From Brumimicrobium sp041655765 (GTDB lineage Bacteria > Bacteroidota > Bacteroidia > Flavobacteriales_D > Crocinitomicaceae): DNA of 64,000 nucleotides. The notes beneath the pieces were generated by a model. That model searched no databases. It worked only from the letters and a program-made list of their open reading frames with translations, and was not told the DNA's origin. Location: positions 333,868 through 397,867 of the forward strand of contig JBBAEU010000001.1 of assembly GCA_041655765.1 (NCBI GenBank). The letters are read 5' to 3'. Positions 17,015 to 25,804 of this stretch are shown here, in pieces (the stretch's first letter is position 1; the number at the start of each line of letters is the position of its first letter). The position numbers and the translations under genes are program-made.

Positions 17015-17916
17015 TATTGCAATAACTCTTGATAAATGGAAGCATTTGTTGGGTCTAATCTTTTTAAGGTGTTTACCAACTCAGTTTTTTCTTTATTGTC
17101 AGCATCTCTAAAAATATTAGTCAATTCGTCTCTTTTCGAACGAATAAAATTCACAACATTTATAGAGTTTGGTCTTGCTTGGTTCACAGAAATTAATTTT
17201 TCTAAAGATGCTTTTATTTCTTTACGTGCTTCAGCAGGGGAATCGTACATTCTATCTAAGCCTTTTCTATGATAATCATAAAAAGTTTCTCTAAGTGGGC
17301 TAAAAAGTTCATGTAGAGCATTATCGATAAGCCAAAAACGGTTCTTTTTTCCTCTTTGGTTTGATTTCCAACCATCGCCACGACTTGATTGTGCAAGCAT
17401 TACAATATTTTGTGCTTCTTTTAAATAAGGTTCACCCCCATTTTTTGCAAATGAATCTCCATCTAATCCTAAAATATAATAGGCATAAAATCCAAGGATT
17501 GATGCTAAGTTAGATGAATATTGATTCTTTGAAAATACAATTTTCGATCCCCTTCTAAATGTGAAATTTACATCTTCATCTAAAAAGTTAAGGAGTGTTG
17601 TATTGTAGGTTGTATTATAAACTGGTCTTGTTGCTTGAATTTGAAATGTAGCCTCAAAACTTTCAGGTCCATTAACATTGGTAATTGAAATTTGGATATT
17701 ACAATTAATTCTTTCTTCAACTTCAAAATGCTCATTTGTCCACGAAGTTTCATTCATAACTTCAGTAACTGCTTTTTCTAGTTCTTGAAAGATCTCCTTT
17801 TCGGTAGTTGTAACGGTTAAAGCCGGATTTGTTAAGACACTGACTTGACACATTAATTCCTGTCCAATTGAAATAGATGTAAATAAAAATGATGCTATGA
17901 TGATAAAATATTTCAT
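17014..17916 (-). CDS. DUF4835 family protein, PorD-like (type IX secretion-associated)
   Basis: 300 aa with a signal peptide (MKYFIIIASFLFTSISIG, then Q). The body (FEVEERINCNIQISITN, FNFTF-like FTFRRGSKIVFSKNQYSSN, FYAYYILGLDGDSF, RFWLIDNAL) matches the DUF4835 family as I know it from Bacteroidota. This family always seems to sit between coaBC and recN, and some databases name it type IX secretion protein PorD. Its start overlaps the coaBC stop by 4 nt (ATGA). Likely periplasmic. A role in secretion is family-level knowledge, not something visible in this sequence. Confidence 0.85.
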   Translation of the reverse strand: MKYFIIIASFLFTSISIGQELMCQVSVLTNPALTVTTTEKEIFQELEKAVTEVMNETSWTNEHFEVEERINCNIQISITNVNGPESFEATFQIQATRPVYNTTYNTTLLNFLDEDVNFTFRRGSKIVFSKNQYSSNLASILGFYAYYILGLDGDSFAKNGGEPYLKEAQNIVMLAQSSRGDGWKSNQRGKKNRFWLIDNALHELFSPLRETFYDYHRKGLDRMYDSPAEARKEIKASLEKLISVNQARPNSINVVNFIRSKRDELTNIFRDADNKEKTELVNTLKRLDPTNASIYQELLQ

Positions 17917-19115
17917 TTGTTTAAAGTCAATAAATGTTCAATTATATTATTTGCTACTTCTTTCTTAGAGGTTAACTCAAATTTAATATTTTTATTGTTT
18001 TTATCCAACAAAGTTATTTTATTTGTATCATGACCAAATCCTGCGCCATAATCTTCCAAAGTATTTACAACAATTAAATCGAGATTCTTTTTCTTTAACT
18101 TTTCAAGTCCATGTTTGACTGCATCATTGGTTTCGAGTGCAAAGCCAACCAACCATTGCTCATCTTTTTTTGTGTCTCCGATTGTTCTAAGGATGTCAGG
18201 ATTTTGAACGAGTTCTATAACTAAATCATCATTTGATTGCTTTTTTATTTTCTTGTCAACAGTTGTTTTAGGTCGATAATCACTTACAGCTGCCGAGAAA
18301 ATTCCTCCATCACAAGATGGAAAATATTTTTGCGTTGCTTCAAGCATTTCTTGGGCAGACTGCACATCTATTTTTGTTAAGTTTTTGTGATATAAACTCA
18401 GTTGAGAAGGTCCAGAAATCAAAATCACCTCTGCTCCTCTTTCTAAACAATTCTCAGCAATTGCATAGCCCATTTTACCGGTTGAATGATTACTAATAAA
18501 TCTTACAGGATCTATTTTTTCCACGGTTGGACCTGCTGTAATCAGTATTTTTTTATTCTTTAGAGAATCTTTTCTAATAAAATGATTTTTAATATGTTGA
18601 AGAATGGTTTCAACTTCAGCCATCCTTCCTTCACCTTCTAATCCACTCGCCAAAAAACCTTTTTCAGCAGGAATCACTTTTACGCCTGCTTTTTGTATCT
18701 TCAAAAGATTTTCATCGGTAGTTGGATGAGCATACATATCTAAATCCATTGCTGGTGCGACCATTACAGAACAATTCGCAGAGAGATAAGAAGCTAAAAG
18801 GAGATTATCGCAATACCCATTTGCCATTTTGGCTAAAGAATTAGCTGTAAGTGGTGCAATCACCATTAAATCACCCCACATTCCCAATGCTACGTGATTT
18901 GTCCATTCTCCATTTTCTTTATTCCAGAAGTCGATATAAGCAGGGTTTTGGGACAATGTAGAAACAGTAAGCGGTGATATAAAATCAGAAGAAGCAGGTG
19001 TTAAAATACATTTAACATCTGCCCCTATTTTTTTTAAAGCTCTAATTAAATAAGCAATTTTATAAGCGGCAATTCCGCCTGTTATTCCAATAACTATTCG
19101 CTTATTTTTTAGCAT
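17913..19115 (-). CDS. coaBC: Bifunctional phosphopantothenoylcysteine decarboxylase / synthase
   Basis: Two consecutive steps of coenzyme A synthesis: ligation of cysteine to 4'-phosphopantothenate (CoaB) and decarboxylation (CoaC). The N-terminal flavodoxin-like CoaC domain has GITGGIAAYK (10-19), active-site His74 (WTNHVALG) and PAMDLDM (121-127). The position of the E. coli catalytic Cys158 appears to be Ser157 (FLASGLEGEGRM). The CoaB domain starts near 188 with ILITAGPTVEKIDPVRFISN and has the DKKIKK dimer and substrate loop. 400 aa is standard. It is 8 nt from rpoZ upstream and overlaps DUF4835 by 4 nt. Confidence 0.96.
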   Translation of the reverse strand: MLKNKRIVIGITGGIAAYKIAYLIRALKKIGADVKCILTPASSDFISPLTVSTLSQNPAYIDFWNKENGEWTNHVALGMWGDLMVIAPLTANSLAKMANGYCDNLLLASYLSANCSVMVAPAMDLDMYAHPTTDENLLKIQKAGVKVIPAEKGFLASGLEGEGRMAEVETILQHIKNHFIRKDSLKNKKILITAGPTVEKIDPVRFISNHSTGKMGYAIAENCLERGAEVILISGPSQLSLYHKNLTKIDVQSAQEMLEATQKYFPSCDGGIFSAAVSDYRPKTTVDKKIKKQSNDDLVIELVQNPDILRTIGDTKKDEQWLVGFALETNDAVKHGLEKLKKKNLDLIVVNTLEDYGAGFGHDTNKITLLDKNNKNIKFELTSKKEVANNIIEHLLTLNK

Positions 19116-19123
19116 TTCATCTT

Positions 19124-19441
19124 TTATTCGTCTGCATCAACGATATAAATATCTCCTCTTTCAAATTCATCAATTGCCATTGCCGAAGGTTTTGGCATTC
19201 TTTCATAGTAACGAGAAATTTCAATCTGTTCTCTGTTTTCAAAAATCTCTTCTAGATTATCAGTTGTTGAAGCAAATTCTTGGAGTTTAGCAATCAATTC
19301 TTCTTTTAAAGCTGCATTGATTTGATTCGCACGTTTAGACATCATAACAATTGATTTATAAATGTTTTGCGTGTCTTTTTCATATTCAATTACATCTCTT
19401 GTAATCGTTGTGCGTTCTGCCTTACTATATTTAAAGCTCAT
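19124..19441 (-). CDS. rpoZ: RNA polymerase omega subunit (RpoZ), Bacteroidota type
   Basis: 105 aa. The core NIYKSIVMMSKRANQINAALKEEL is the omega/Rpb6 signature seen in Bacteroidota, where omega is diverged but still packs against beta'. It supports RNA polymerase assembly. It lies 9 nt after bamD and 8 nt before coaBC; omega next to coaBC is a widely conserved arrangement, which supports the call. Confidence 0.88.
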   Translation of the reverse strand: MSFKYSKAERTTITRDVIEYEKDTQNIYKSIVMMSKRANQINAALKEELIAKLQEFASTTDNLEEIFENREQIEISRYYERMPKPSAMAIDEFERGDIYIVDADE

Positions 19442-19450
19442 ATTTTATAC

Positions 19451-20452
19451 TTATTTATTTATGTTTTCTAGTTCTCTTTCAGCCCGTTTGTGAATATTTT
19501 CTGCCTTGTTCATCAAGCTAGAATTCGGGTGTTTTTTTGCAAAGGTATTAAATCTTACGATGGTTTCCTTAAGAAATCTTACTTTTTTCTGTTGCGAGGT
19601 TGAATTTGATTGTTGATATGCTTCTACGATAGCGTTATAGCTGTATTTCTCTTCAACAACCGCAAGCTCTTTCTGCAACTCTTCATACATTCTCGTTGTG
19701 TAATTTGCAACACTTCTCTTTGTTTGAAAATATGATTTATATCTTCCATAAATATCAAGTGCATCTTCAATTCTTTCTTTTTGAATTGAAAGAATACTAA
19801 GCATTGCTAATTTATGAGCATTCTCAAATTCTAACAACGTTACTTCCTCAATATAAGATGATTGCGGATATTCTTCTAAAAACGCCTTGCTAGAAGTTAC
19901 TGCCGCACGATAATTTTCAGTTTTATCATAAAGTTTTACAGCTTCAAAAGATTTTGTTTCGATTTTAAACCTCAGTCTATCCATGATATTATTACATGAA
20001 TCTACGTATTCACTTTGTGGGTATCGTTGAACGAAAACTTGCAAATCATTTAGCGCAAGTACTGTTTCACTTTGGTCAAGCGTATAACTCGGACTGTTAT
20101 GAACAGAACACATTGCCATCATAAATGTAGCTTCTTCAGTTTTAGGATCTGTGGGATAGCGTATCGAAAACTGGTTAAAATAATATCCAGCCATTACATA
20201 GTCATTTTCTTTATAGTACGAATTTGCGATTCGAAAATAAGAAACTTTACCTTGATCAGTTCGCGGAAATCTTTGGTAAATTTGTTCATATAAAGCAATT
20301 GCTTTTCCGTAGTTACCACTTTCATATTGGCGATTTGCCTCTAAAAACTTAACTTCATAGTCATCTCCTTTAAGGATTTTTTGATAATCAGCACATCCAG
20401 TAAGAGAGATTACAGTTAAAACAACAAAAAATATTTTGAATACAAATTTCAT
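19451..20452 (-). CDS. bamD: Outer membrane protein assembly factor BamD (lipoprotein)
   Basis: TPR lipoprotein of the BAM complex that inserts beta-barrel proteins into the outer membrane. Start: I use the ATG at 20452 rather than one further upstream, because it begins a proper lipoprotein signal (MKFVFKIFFVVLTVISLTGC, Cys20) and lies 5 nt after a perfect -7 box. The mature part carries TPR-like helices (KFLEANRQYESGNYGKAIAL, YEQIYQRFP, SYFRIANSYYKENDYVMAGY) typical of BamD. 333 aa with this start. First gene of a seven-gene operon and divergent from uvrB. Confidence 0.93.
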   Translation of the reverse strand: MKFVFKIFFVVLTVISLTGCADYQKILKGDDYEVKFLEANRQYESGNYGKAIALYEQIYQRFPRTDQGKVSYFRIANSYYKENDYVMAGYYFNQFSIRYPTDPKTEEATFMMAMCSVHNSPSYTLDQSETVLALNDLQVFVQRYPQSEYVDSCNNIMDRLRFKIETKSFEAVKLYDKTENYRAAVTSSKAFLEEYPQSSYIEEVTLLEFENAHKLAMLSILSIQKERIEDALDIYGRYKSYFQTKRSVANYTTRMYEELQKELAVVEEKYSYNAIVEAYQQSNSTSQQKKVRFLKETIVRFNTFAKKHPNSSLMNKAENIHKRAERELENINK

Positions 20453-20457
20453 CGGTG

Positions 20458-20465
20458 CAAAAATA
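20458..20465 (-). promoter_or_regulatory. Promoter of bamD (-33 TTG, -7 TATTTTTG)
   Basis: Minus-strand TATTTTTG, with TTG 20 nt upstream (20486-20488). The box ends 5 nt before the ATG, which predicts a leaderless or nearly leaderless transcript for the bamD operon. Confidence 0.65.
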
Positions 20466-20570
20466 TAACTTTTATCATTGGTACGCAATAATTTAAATAA
20501 ATTAACTTTTATTCTCAACATTTCTTTGATTTGAGTGATTATAAAGTTATATTCTTTCAAACTTCCTCCT

Positions 20571-20578
20571 TATCTTTG
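20571..20578 (+). promoter_or_regulatory. -7 promoter box of uvrB
   Basis: TATCTTTG followed by CAGT and the uvrB ATG at 20583, so only 4 nt lie between box and start. This rules against the longer upstream frame beginning at 20535 and predicts a leaderless mRNA. No TTG at the usual -33 spacing. Confidence 0.6.
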
Positions 20579-20582
20579 CAGT

Positions 20583-22565
20583 ATGGATTTTAAACTTGTT
20601 GCACCTTTTGAACCAACTGGGGATCAACCCGAAGCTATTCGTCAGTTAAAAGCTGGTATTGAGGGCAATGTTCATAGCCAGACTTTATTAGGTGTTACGG
20701 GAAGTGGAAAAACATTTACTGTTGCAAATGTAATTGAAGGCGTAAATCGACCTACACTTGTTTTATCTCACAATAAAACTTTGGCTGCACAGTTATACAA
20801 CGAGTTTAAGCAATTTTTTCCTGAAAATCGGATAGAATATTTCGTTTCATACTACGATTATTACCAACCTGAGTCATATCTACCAATTACAGATACGTAC
20901 ATTGAAAAGGATTTAGCTATCAACGATGAAATTGAAAAACTTCGTTTATCTGCTACTTCTGCTTTACTTGCTGGACGTAGAGATGTGATTGTAGTTTCCT
21001 CTGTTTCTTGTATTTACGGAATTGGAAATCCAAACGAATTTGAAAAAAACATCATACACATTCAAGTTGGTGATGAAATTCTACGAAATAAGTTTTTACA
21101 CAGATTGGTAGAGAATTTATATTCCCGTGCTGGGGAAGAGTTTAATCGTGGAAATTTCCGTGTCAATGGTGATACTGTCGATATATTTTTAGCCTACGCT
21201 GATTATGCTTTGCGCATTGAGTTTTGGGGAGATGAAATTGAAGGAATATTTACAATTAACCCAGAAACAAATGATATCATTGAAAAATTTAATGCTATCA
21301 ACATCTACCCAGCAAATTTATTCGTTAGTTCGCCCGAAAATACACGGCAGGCCATCGAAGCAATTCAAAATGATTTATCAATTCAAGTAGAATCTTTTAA
21401 ACGGCAAGGAAAATCATTGGAAGCCAAACGGTTAAAAGATAGGACAGAATATGACATTGAAATGATTAAGGAGTTGGGATACTGTCAGGGAATAGAAAAT
21501 TATTCGCGCTATTTTGACAGGCGACTTCCAGGCACACGACCTTTCTGTTTGCTTGATTATTTTCCGAAAGATTATCTAATGGTGATTGATGAAAGTCATG
21601 TGACAATTCCACAAATAAGGGCGATGTGGGGTGGCGACAATTCTCGAAAAACAAATTTGGTAGAGTATGGATTTCGATTAGAAGCAGCGTTGGATAATCG
21701 ACCGTTGCGATTTGAAGAGTTTCAATCTTTGCTAAATCAAGTAATTTATGTGAGTGCAACCCCTTCGGATTATGAAATTGCAGAATCTGACGGAATTGTT
21801 GTAGAACAATTAATTCGTCCGACAGGTTTGCTTGACCCAGAAATTGAAGTCCGCCCAAGTTTGAATCAAATTGATGATTTAATAGAGGAAATTCATTTGC
21901 GTATTGAGAAAAATGAAAGAGTTTTGGTTACTACATTGACCAAAAGAATGGCTGAAGAATTATCAAAATATCTTGATAGAATGGGAATTCATTGTCGCTA
22001 CATTCACAGTGAAATTGTTACTTTGGAACGGGTTGAAATTTTACAGCAACTTCGAGAAGGCGTGATTGATGTTTTGATTGGAGTAAACCTATTGAGGGAA
22101 GGAATTGATTTGCCAGAGGTAAGTTTAGTGATTATTTTAGATGCAGATAAAGAAGGATTTTTAAGAAATGTAAAATCACTTGTTCAAACCATCGGGAGAG
22201 CAGCACGAAATGTTAACGGTCGCGTAATTATGTACGCAGATACTGTAACAAAATCCATGGAGCAAACCATAGAAGAAACAAATCGTCGTCGAGCAAAGCA
22301 ACAGGAATATAATGAAAAACATGGAATCACACCATCACCACTGAATAAAAACTTAATCAACTCGCTTCACTACCCTGATAGTGAAGATTCATCTATTGCT
22401 GCTGATCCTGTTGTTCAATATATGACCAAGAATCAACTCGAAAAAACAATCAAAAATATTGAAAAACAAATGCGAGATGCTGCAAAAGAGCTCGACTTTA
22501 TGGAAGCAGCTCGACTAAGAGATGAGATGTTTGTCCTTCAAAAACGACTCAAAGAATCCAACTAA
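20583..22565 (+). CDS. uvrB: UvrABC excinuclease subunit UvrB
   Basis: Damage-verifying helicase-like subunit of nucleotide excision repair. 660 aa from the ATG at 20583 (MDFKLVAPFEPTGDQPEAI), the canonical UvrB start. Walker A is GVTGSGKT (37-44), the beta-hairpin region YFVSYYDYYQPESYLP lies at 86-101, the family motif is NYSRYFDRRLPGTRP, and the DEAD-like box is VIDESHVTIPQ. Helicase motif VI is QTIGRAARN, and the C-terminal UVR domain is AAKELDFMEAARLRDEM. It is divergent from bamD, and its 3' end overlaps glnN tail-to-tail by 4 nt. Confidence 0.98.
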   Translation: MDFKLVAPFEPTGDQPEAIRQLKAGIEGNVHSQTLLGVTGSGKTFTVANVIEGVNRPTLVLSHNKTLAAQLYNEFKQFFPENRIEYFVSYYDYYQPESYLPITDTYIEKDLAINDEIEKLRLSATSALLAGRRDVIVVSSVSCIYGIGNPNEFEKNIIHIQVGDEILRNKFLHRLVENLYSRAGEEFNRGNFRVNGDTVDIFLAYADYALRIEFWGDEIEGIFTINPETNDIIEKFNAINIYPANLFVSSPENTRQAIEAIQNDLSIQVESFKRQGKSLEAKRLKDRTEYDIEMIKELGYCQGIENYSRYFDRRLPGTRPFCLLDYFPKDYLMVIDESHVTIPQIRAMWGGDNSRKTNLVEYGFRLEAALDNRPLRFEEFQSLLNQVIYVSATPSDYEIAESDGIVVEQLIRPTGLLDPEIEVRPSLNQIDDLIEEIHLRIEKNERVLVTTLTKRMAEELSKYLDRMGIHCRYIHSEIVTLERVEILQQLREGVIDVLIGVNLLREGIDLPEVSLVIILDADKEGFLRNVKSLVQTIGRAARNVNGRVIMYADTVTKSMEQTIEETNRRRAKQQEYNEKHGITPSPLNKNLINSLHYPDSEDSSIAADPVVQYMTKNQLEKTIKNIEKQMRDAAKELDFMEAARLRDEMFVLQKRLKESN

Positions 22566-24745
22566 TCAGTAAACAACATTTCTCTCATTTTCGGGAAAGG
22601 CCATAATTCATCATCTACATAAGATTCCAATTTATTTGTATGATATTGGATTTCCTTGAAGTGGATAAGCACATTATCGCGATAAGCCTCTGCCTTTTCC
22701 TTTAAATTTTCAATTTTATTTGCCTTTTTTCTGTTATCTAACATTATTTTTGCGCTTTTTTGCATCAGATTCATGTGTTCAGTCAACTTAAATAGAATTT
22801 CTTCTTGAACTTTAACCATTTCCTTTGATTGCTTTTCATAAATCTGAATAAGTCTTTGGATATTATCAAGAATTCTGTTTTGGTAAGTAATTACGGCAGG
22901 AATAATATGATTTTGGGTCAAATCCCCCAACATTCTAGCTTCAATTTGAATAGATTTAATGTACTTACCATACTCTATTTCTTTACGCGCCTGCAATTCT
23001 CTTATACTAAAAACTCCAAACTCTTCAAATAACCGAATGGTTTTTGGATTTTGCCATACATCCAATGCCATTGGTGTATTTTTAAGATTTTTCAATCCAC
23101 GTTTTTCGGCTTCAATGAGCCAATCTTCTCCATATCCATTTCCTTCAAATAGAATTTTCTTAGAAGATTTGATTAATTTTTGTAATTCTTTTAAAATTGC
23201 TTCATCTTTTCCATCTCCTGAACTAATTCTCTTATCAACTTCTTTTTTAAAGTCGGTTAGCTGTTTGGCTACAATTGTATTTATGACAATCATTAGCTGA
23301 CCGCTGTTTGCCATTGAGCCAACGCCTCTAAACTCAAATTTATTTCCTGTGAAGGCAATTGGAGAAGTTCTATTTCTATCTGTATTATCGAGAAGAATTT
23401 GTGGGATTTTTCCAATATCAAGCTTTAACTCTGTCTTATCATTTGGTGTCATCTTACCAGCCTTGATACTCTTTTCCAATTCATTTAAGAAATTCGTTAG
23501 ATACGTACCAATAAATACAGAAATTACAGCTGGCGGAGCTTCTTGTGCACCAAGTCTATGGTCGTTTGAAGCACTTGCAACAGCTGCGGAAATGATATCA
23601 GAATAATCGTGAATGGCTTTAATTGTATTGATGAAGAAAGTCAAAAATCTCAAATTACTTTTAGGGTTTTTTCCTGGAGCCAAAAGATTTATACCCTTAT
23701 CAGAAGACAATGCCCAATTATTGTGTTTTCCCGAGCCATTTAATCCGGGGAACGGTTTTTCATGCAACAAAATTCTTAAATTATGTTTTCTAGCGATTTT
23801 TTTCATCAAATCCATCAGAAGTAGATTGTGGTCATTCGCTAAATTACACTCTTCAAAACTTGGTGCACATTCAAATTGATTTGGAGCAACTTCATTGTGC
23901 CTTGTTGTAACAGGAATCCCCAGTTTGATAGCAGCTTGTTCAAAGTCGCGCATAAAATTAGACACTCTTAAAGGAATAGAACCAAAATAATGGTCGTCAA
24001 GTTGCTGCCCCTTTGCAGGTGGATGACCAAACAAAACTCTTCCTGTCATCACAAGGTCTGGTCGTGCATTATAGAATGCTTTATCAAGTAAAAAGTATTC
24101 TTGTTCAATACCCAAAGTGGCGTTGACTTTTTTAGAAGATTTATCAAAGTATTGATAAACATCGGTTGCAGCCTTATCAAGAGAATTAAGTGCTTTTAAA
24201 AGTGGTGCTTTGTAATCCAAAGCCTCTCCTGTGTACGCTATAAAGACAGTTGGGATACAAAGTGTATTTGAAATCAAAAACGCGGGAGAAGATGGATCCC
24301 AAGCTGTGTAACCTCTTGCTTCAAAAGTATTTCTGATTCCTCCACTTGGGAAAGAAGAAGCATCTGGTTCTTGCTGTACCAATAAATCTCCTGTAAATTG
24401 GTCGATTGCTCGACCAGGACCAATTGGTTTAATAAAAGCGTCATGTTTTTCAGCCGTTTTTCCGGTTAAAGGTTGAAACCAATGTGTATAATGTGTAGCA
24501 CCGTTTTCCACTGCCCAATCTTTCATGGCAGAAGCTACAACATCTGCGATTTCACGCTCAATTGTTCGACCTTTCTCTATAGCGTCAATGACGGCTTTAT
24601 AGGCATGTTTTGGTAAATATTCTCTCATTTTATCAATGTGAAAAACATCATTCCCAAATTTTGATGAGAGACTTCCCTTTATTTTGATTTTTTTAGGATG
24701 GCGATGTAAAACATCTTGGTAGGCTTTTTTTCTAATGTATGACAT
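22562..24745 (-). CDS. glnN: Glutamine synthetase, type III
   Basis: Makes glutamine from glutamate, ammonia and ATP. At 727 aa it is the length of GSIII (about 730), well above GSI and GSII. Visible features are the GSIII-type HWFQPLTGKTAEKHDAF, the SSFPSGGIRNTFEARGYTAWD block, GIEQEYFLLD with metal-binding Glu residues, RHNEVAPNQFE, and the glutamate/ATP-binding HEKPFPGLNGSGKHNNWAL. GSIII is typical of Bacteroidota. It is monocistronic; its 3' end overlaps uvrB tail-to-tail by 4 nt. A -7 box lies at 24768-24775. Confidence 0.97.
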   Translation of the reverse strand: MSYIRKKAYQDVLHRHPKKIKIKGSLSSKFGNDVFHIDKMREYLPKHAYKAVIDAIEKGRTIEREIADVVASAMKDWAVENGATHYTHWFQPLTGKTAEKHDAFIKPIGPGRAIDQFTGDLLVQQEPDASSFPSGGIRNTFEARGYTAWDPSSPAFLISNTLCIPTVFIAYTGEALDYKAPLLKALNSLDKAATDVYQYFDKSSKKVNATLGIEQEYFLLDKAFYNARPDLVMTGRVLFGHPPAKGQQLDDHYFGSIPLRVSNFMRDFEQAAIKLGIPVTTRHNEVAPNQFECAPSFEECNLANDHNLLLMDLMKKIARKHNLRILLHEKPFPGLNGSGKHNNWALSSDKGINLLAPGKNPKSNLRFLTFFINTIKAIHDYSDIISAAVASASNDHRLGAQEAPPAVISVFIGTYLTNFLNELEKSIKAGKMTPNDKTELKLDIGKIPQILLDNTDRNRTSPIAFTGNKFEFRGVGSMANSGQLMIVINTIVAKQLTDFKKEVDKRISSGDGKDEAILKELQKLIKSSKKILFEGNGYGEDWLIEAEKRGLKNLKNTPMALDVWQNPKTIRLFEEFGVFSIRELQARKEIEYGKYIKSIQIEARMLGDLTQNHIIPAVITYQNRILDNIQRLIQIYEKQSKEMVKVQEEILFKLTEHMNLMQKSAKIMLDNRKKANKIENLKEKAEAYRDNVLIHFKEIQYHTNKLESYVDDELWPFPKMREMLFTD

Positions 24746-24767
24746 ATATTAAATATTAAAGTAATAC

Positions 24768-24775
24768 AAAAATAA
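24768..24775 (-). promoter_or_regulatory. -7 promoter box of glnN, in an AT-rich 269-nt spacer
   Basis: Minus-strand TATTTTTG, 22 nt before the ATG. The spacer 24746-25014 also holds homopolymeric A/T tracts (24790-24840) and a small hairpin (TAACCCCTA at 24842-24850 with TAGGGTTA at 24857-24864, one bulged C). The hairpin may end transcripts of the upstream lipoprotein gene or regulate glnN. I see no gene in the spacer. Confidence 0.4.
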
Positions 24776-25014
24776 ATAAAAATATTTTTTACCCCCTTAA
24801 TTTTTTTTAGTTTTTTTTAAAAAAAGTGTCATTTTTTTTAATAACCCCTAAAAATATAGGGTTAAATTGAAAAATTATGGTTTTTACAATTTCTTTGTGG
24901 ATATTATGAAATATCATTTACAAAAACAAGGAGATTAGCAAAGTCATAAAGAATACTTTGTCCAGTTTTGGTAAGTGTTGTGATTAATCATGAAAGGATT
25001 TGGTGGTATTTAGC

Positions 25015-25803
25015 TTATTCTTCGGCCTCTTCTGGACGCATTGGTGTTTTGTATTTCATTGATTTATCGTCAAAAATAAAATACACATATAATTTATCGG
25101 TTCCGACAATAGAATCGGGTTGATAATAATTAATATTTTCGATTTCTCTTGGATTATATCCTGGAATCTCTCCATAATACATAGCGATGTCCTTAGCCAA
25201 TCTAACAGAACTTGTTTTGTGTTTGATACTATAAACAACTGGTTCTTCCTCTCCTATTCTATCAAAAACAGGACAGCTAAATGTGAGATAAATTCGATTG
25301 TTTCTAACTGTATAATAATTCCGTTGCAAGCTATTTCTAATTCGATAATCGATATAAAAATCGGTATATGCGCTAGACGTTAACTCTATAAATTGAATTT
25401 CTAATGGATAATTAACGTTGGAACCAATCGGAGTTGTTGAAAGAAGATTATTTGAACCACCTAGTTTTACAAAAACATGATTCGCAAGTGCGGTATTTCC
25501 TATTTCATTAAAAAAACTCTCCTTTCCTTTACTTCTTGCGCTTTTATAAGCATATTCTCTACGATTCACAAGGATGATGGCGTCTTTTAAAGTATCTGGA
25601 TTTAAAAAATCATACATTATTTCAATGTCGTAATTCTCTGTCGCAGGAATGTCCAAATTGGTTTCTACTTGTCTAATAATTAGTTCTTCATCGGTCAGAG
25701 AATCCATATTAGACTCTTTATCTTCTTTTTTTTCTTTATTAGGATTTGGGGTTTCACATGAAAAAAATAACGCAAACCCACATAAGAAAAGTAAAAACTT
25801 CAC
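25015..25803 (-). CDS. Lipoprotein of unknown function
   Basis: Not recognised. With the GTG at 25803 the product is 262 aa, begins MKFLLFLCGFALFFSC and has the lipobox Cys at 16, a compact lipoprotein signal. A longer frame from an ATG at 25830 adds nine residues that weaken the signal and overlaps the upstream gene by 26 nt. The GTG start lies 1 nt after that gene's stop (TAAAGTG) and is preferred. A charged linker (NPNKEKKEDKES) precedes a mixed alpha/beta body with IMYDFLNPDTLKDAIILVN, a pattern also seen in FG-GAP-like proteins. Probably co-transcribed with the nucleoside phosphorylase. Confidence 0.75.
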   Translation of the reverse strand: MKFLLFLCGFALFFSCETPNPNKEKKEDKESNMDSLTDEELIIRQVETNLDIPATENYDIEIMYDFLNPDTLKDAIILVNRREYAYKSARSKGKESFFNEIGNTALANHVFVKLGGSNNLLSTTPIGSNVNYPLEIQFIELTSSAYTDFYIDYRIRNSLQRNYYTVRNNRIYLTFSCPVFDRIGEEEPVVYSIKHKTSSVRLAKDIAMYYGEIPGYNPREIENINYYQPDSIVGTDKLYVYFIFDDKSMKYKTPMRPEEAEE

Positions 25804-25804
25804 T

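Noticed and set aside
20453..20560. N-terminal extension of BamD
   Set aside because: It would cross the -7 promoter box and bury the lipoprotein signal; the ATG at 20452 gives a proper lipobox.
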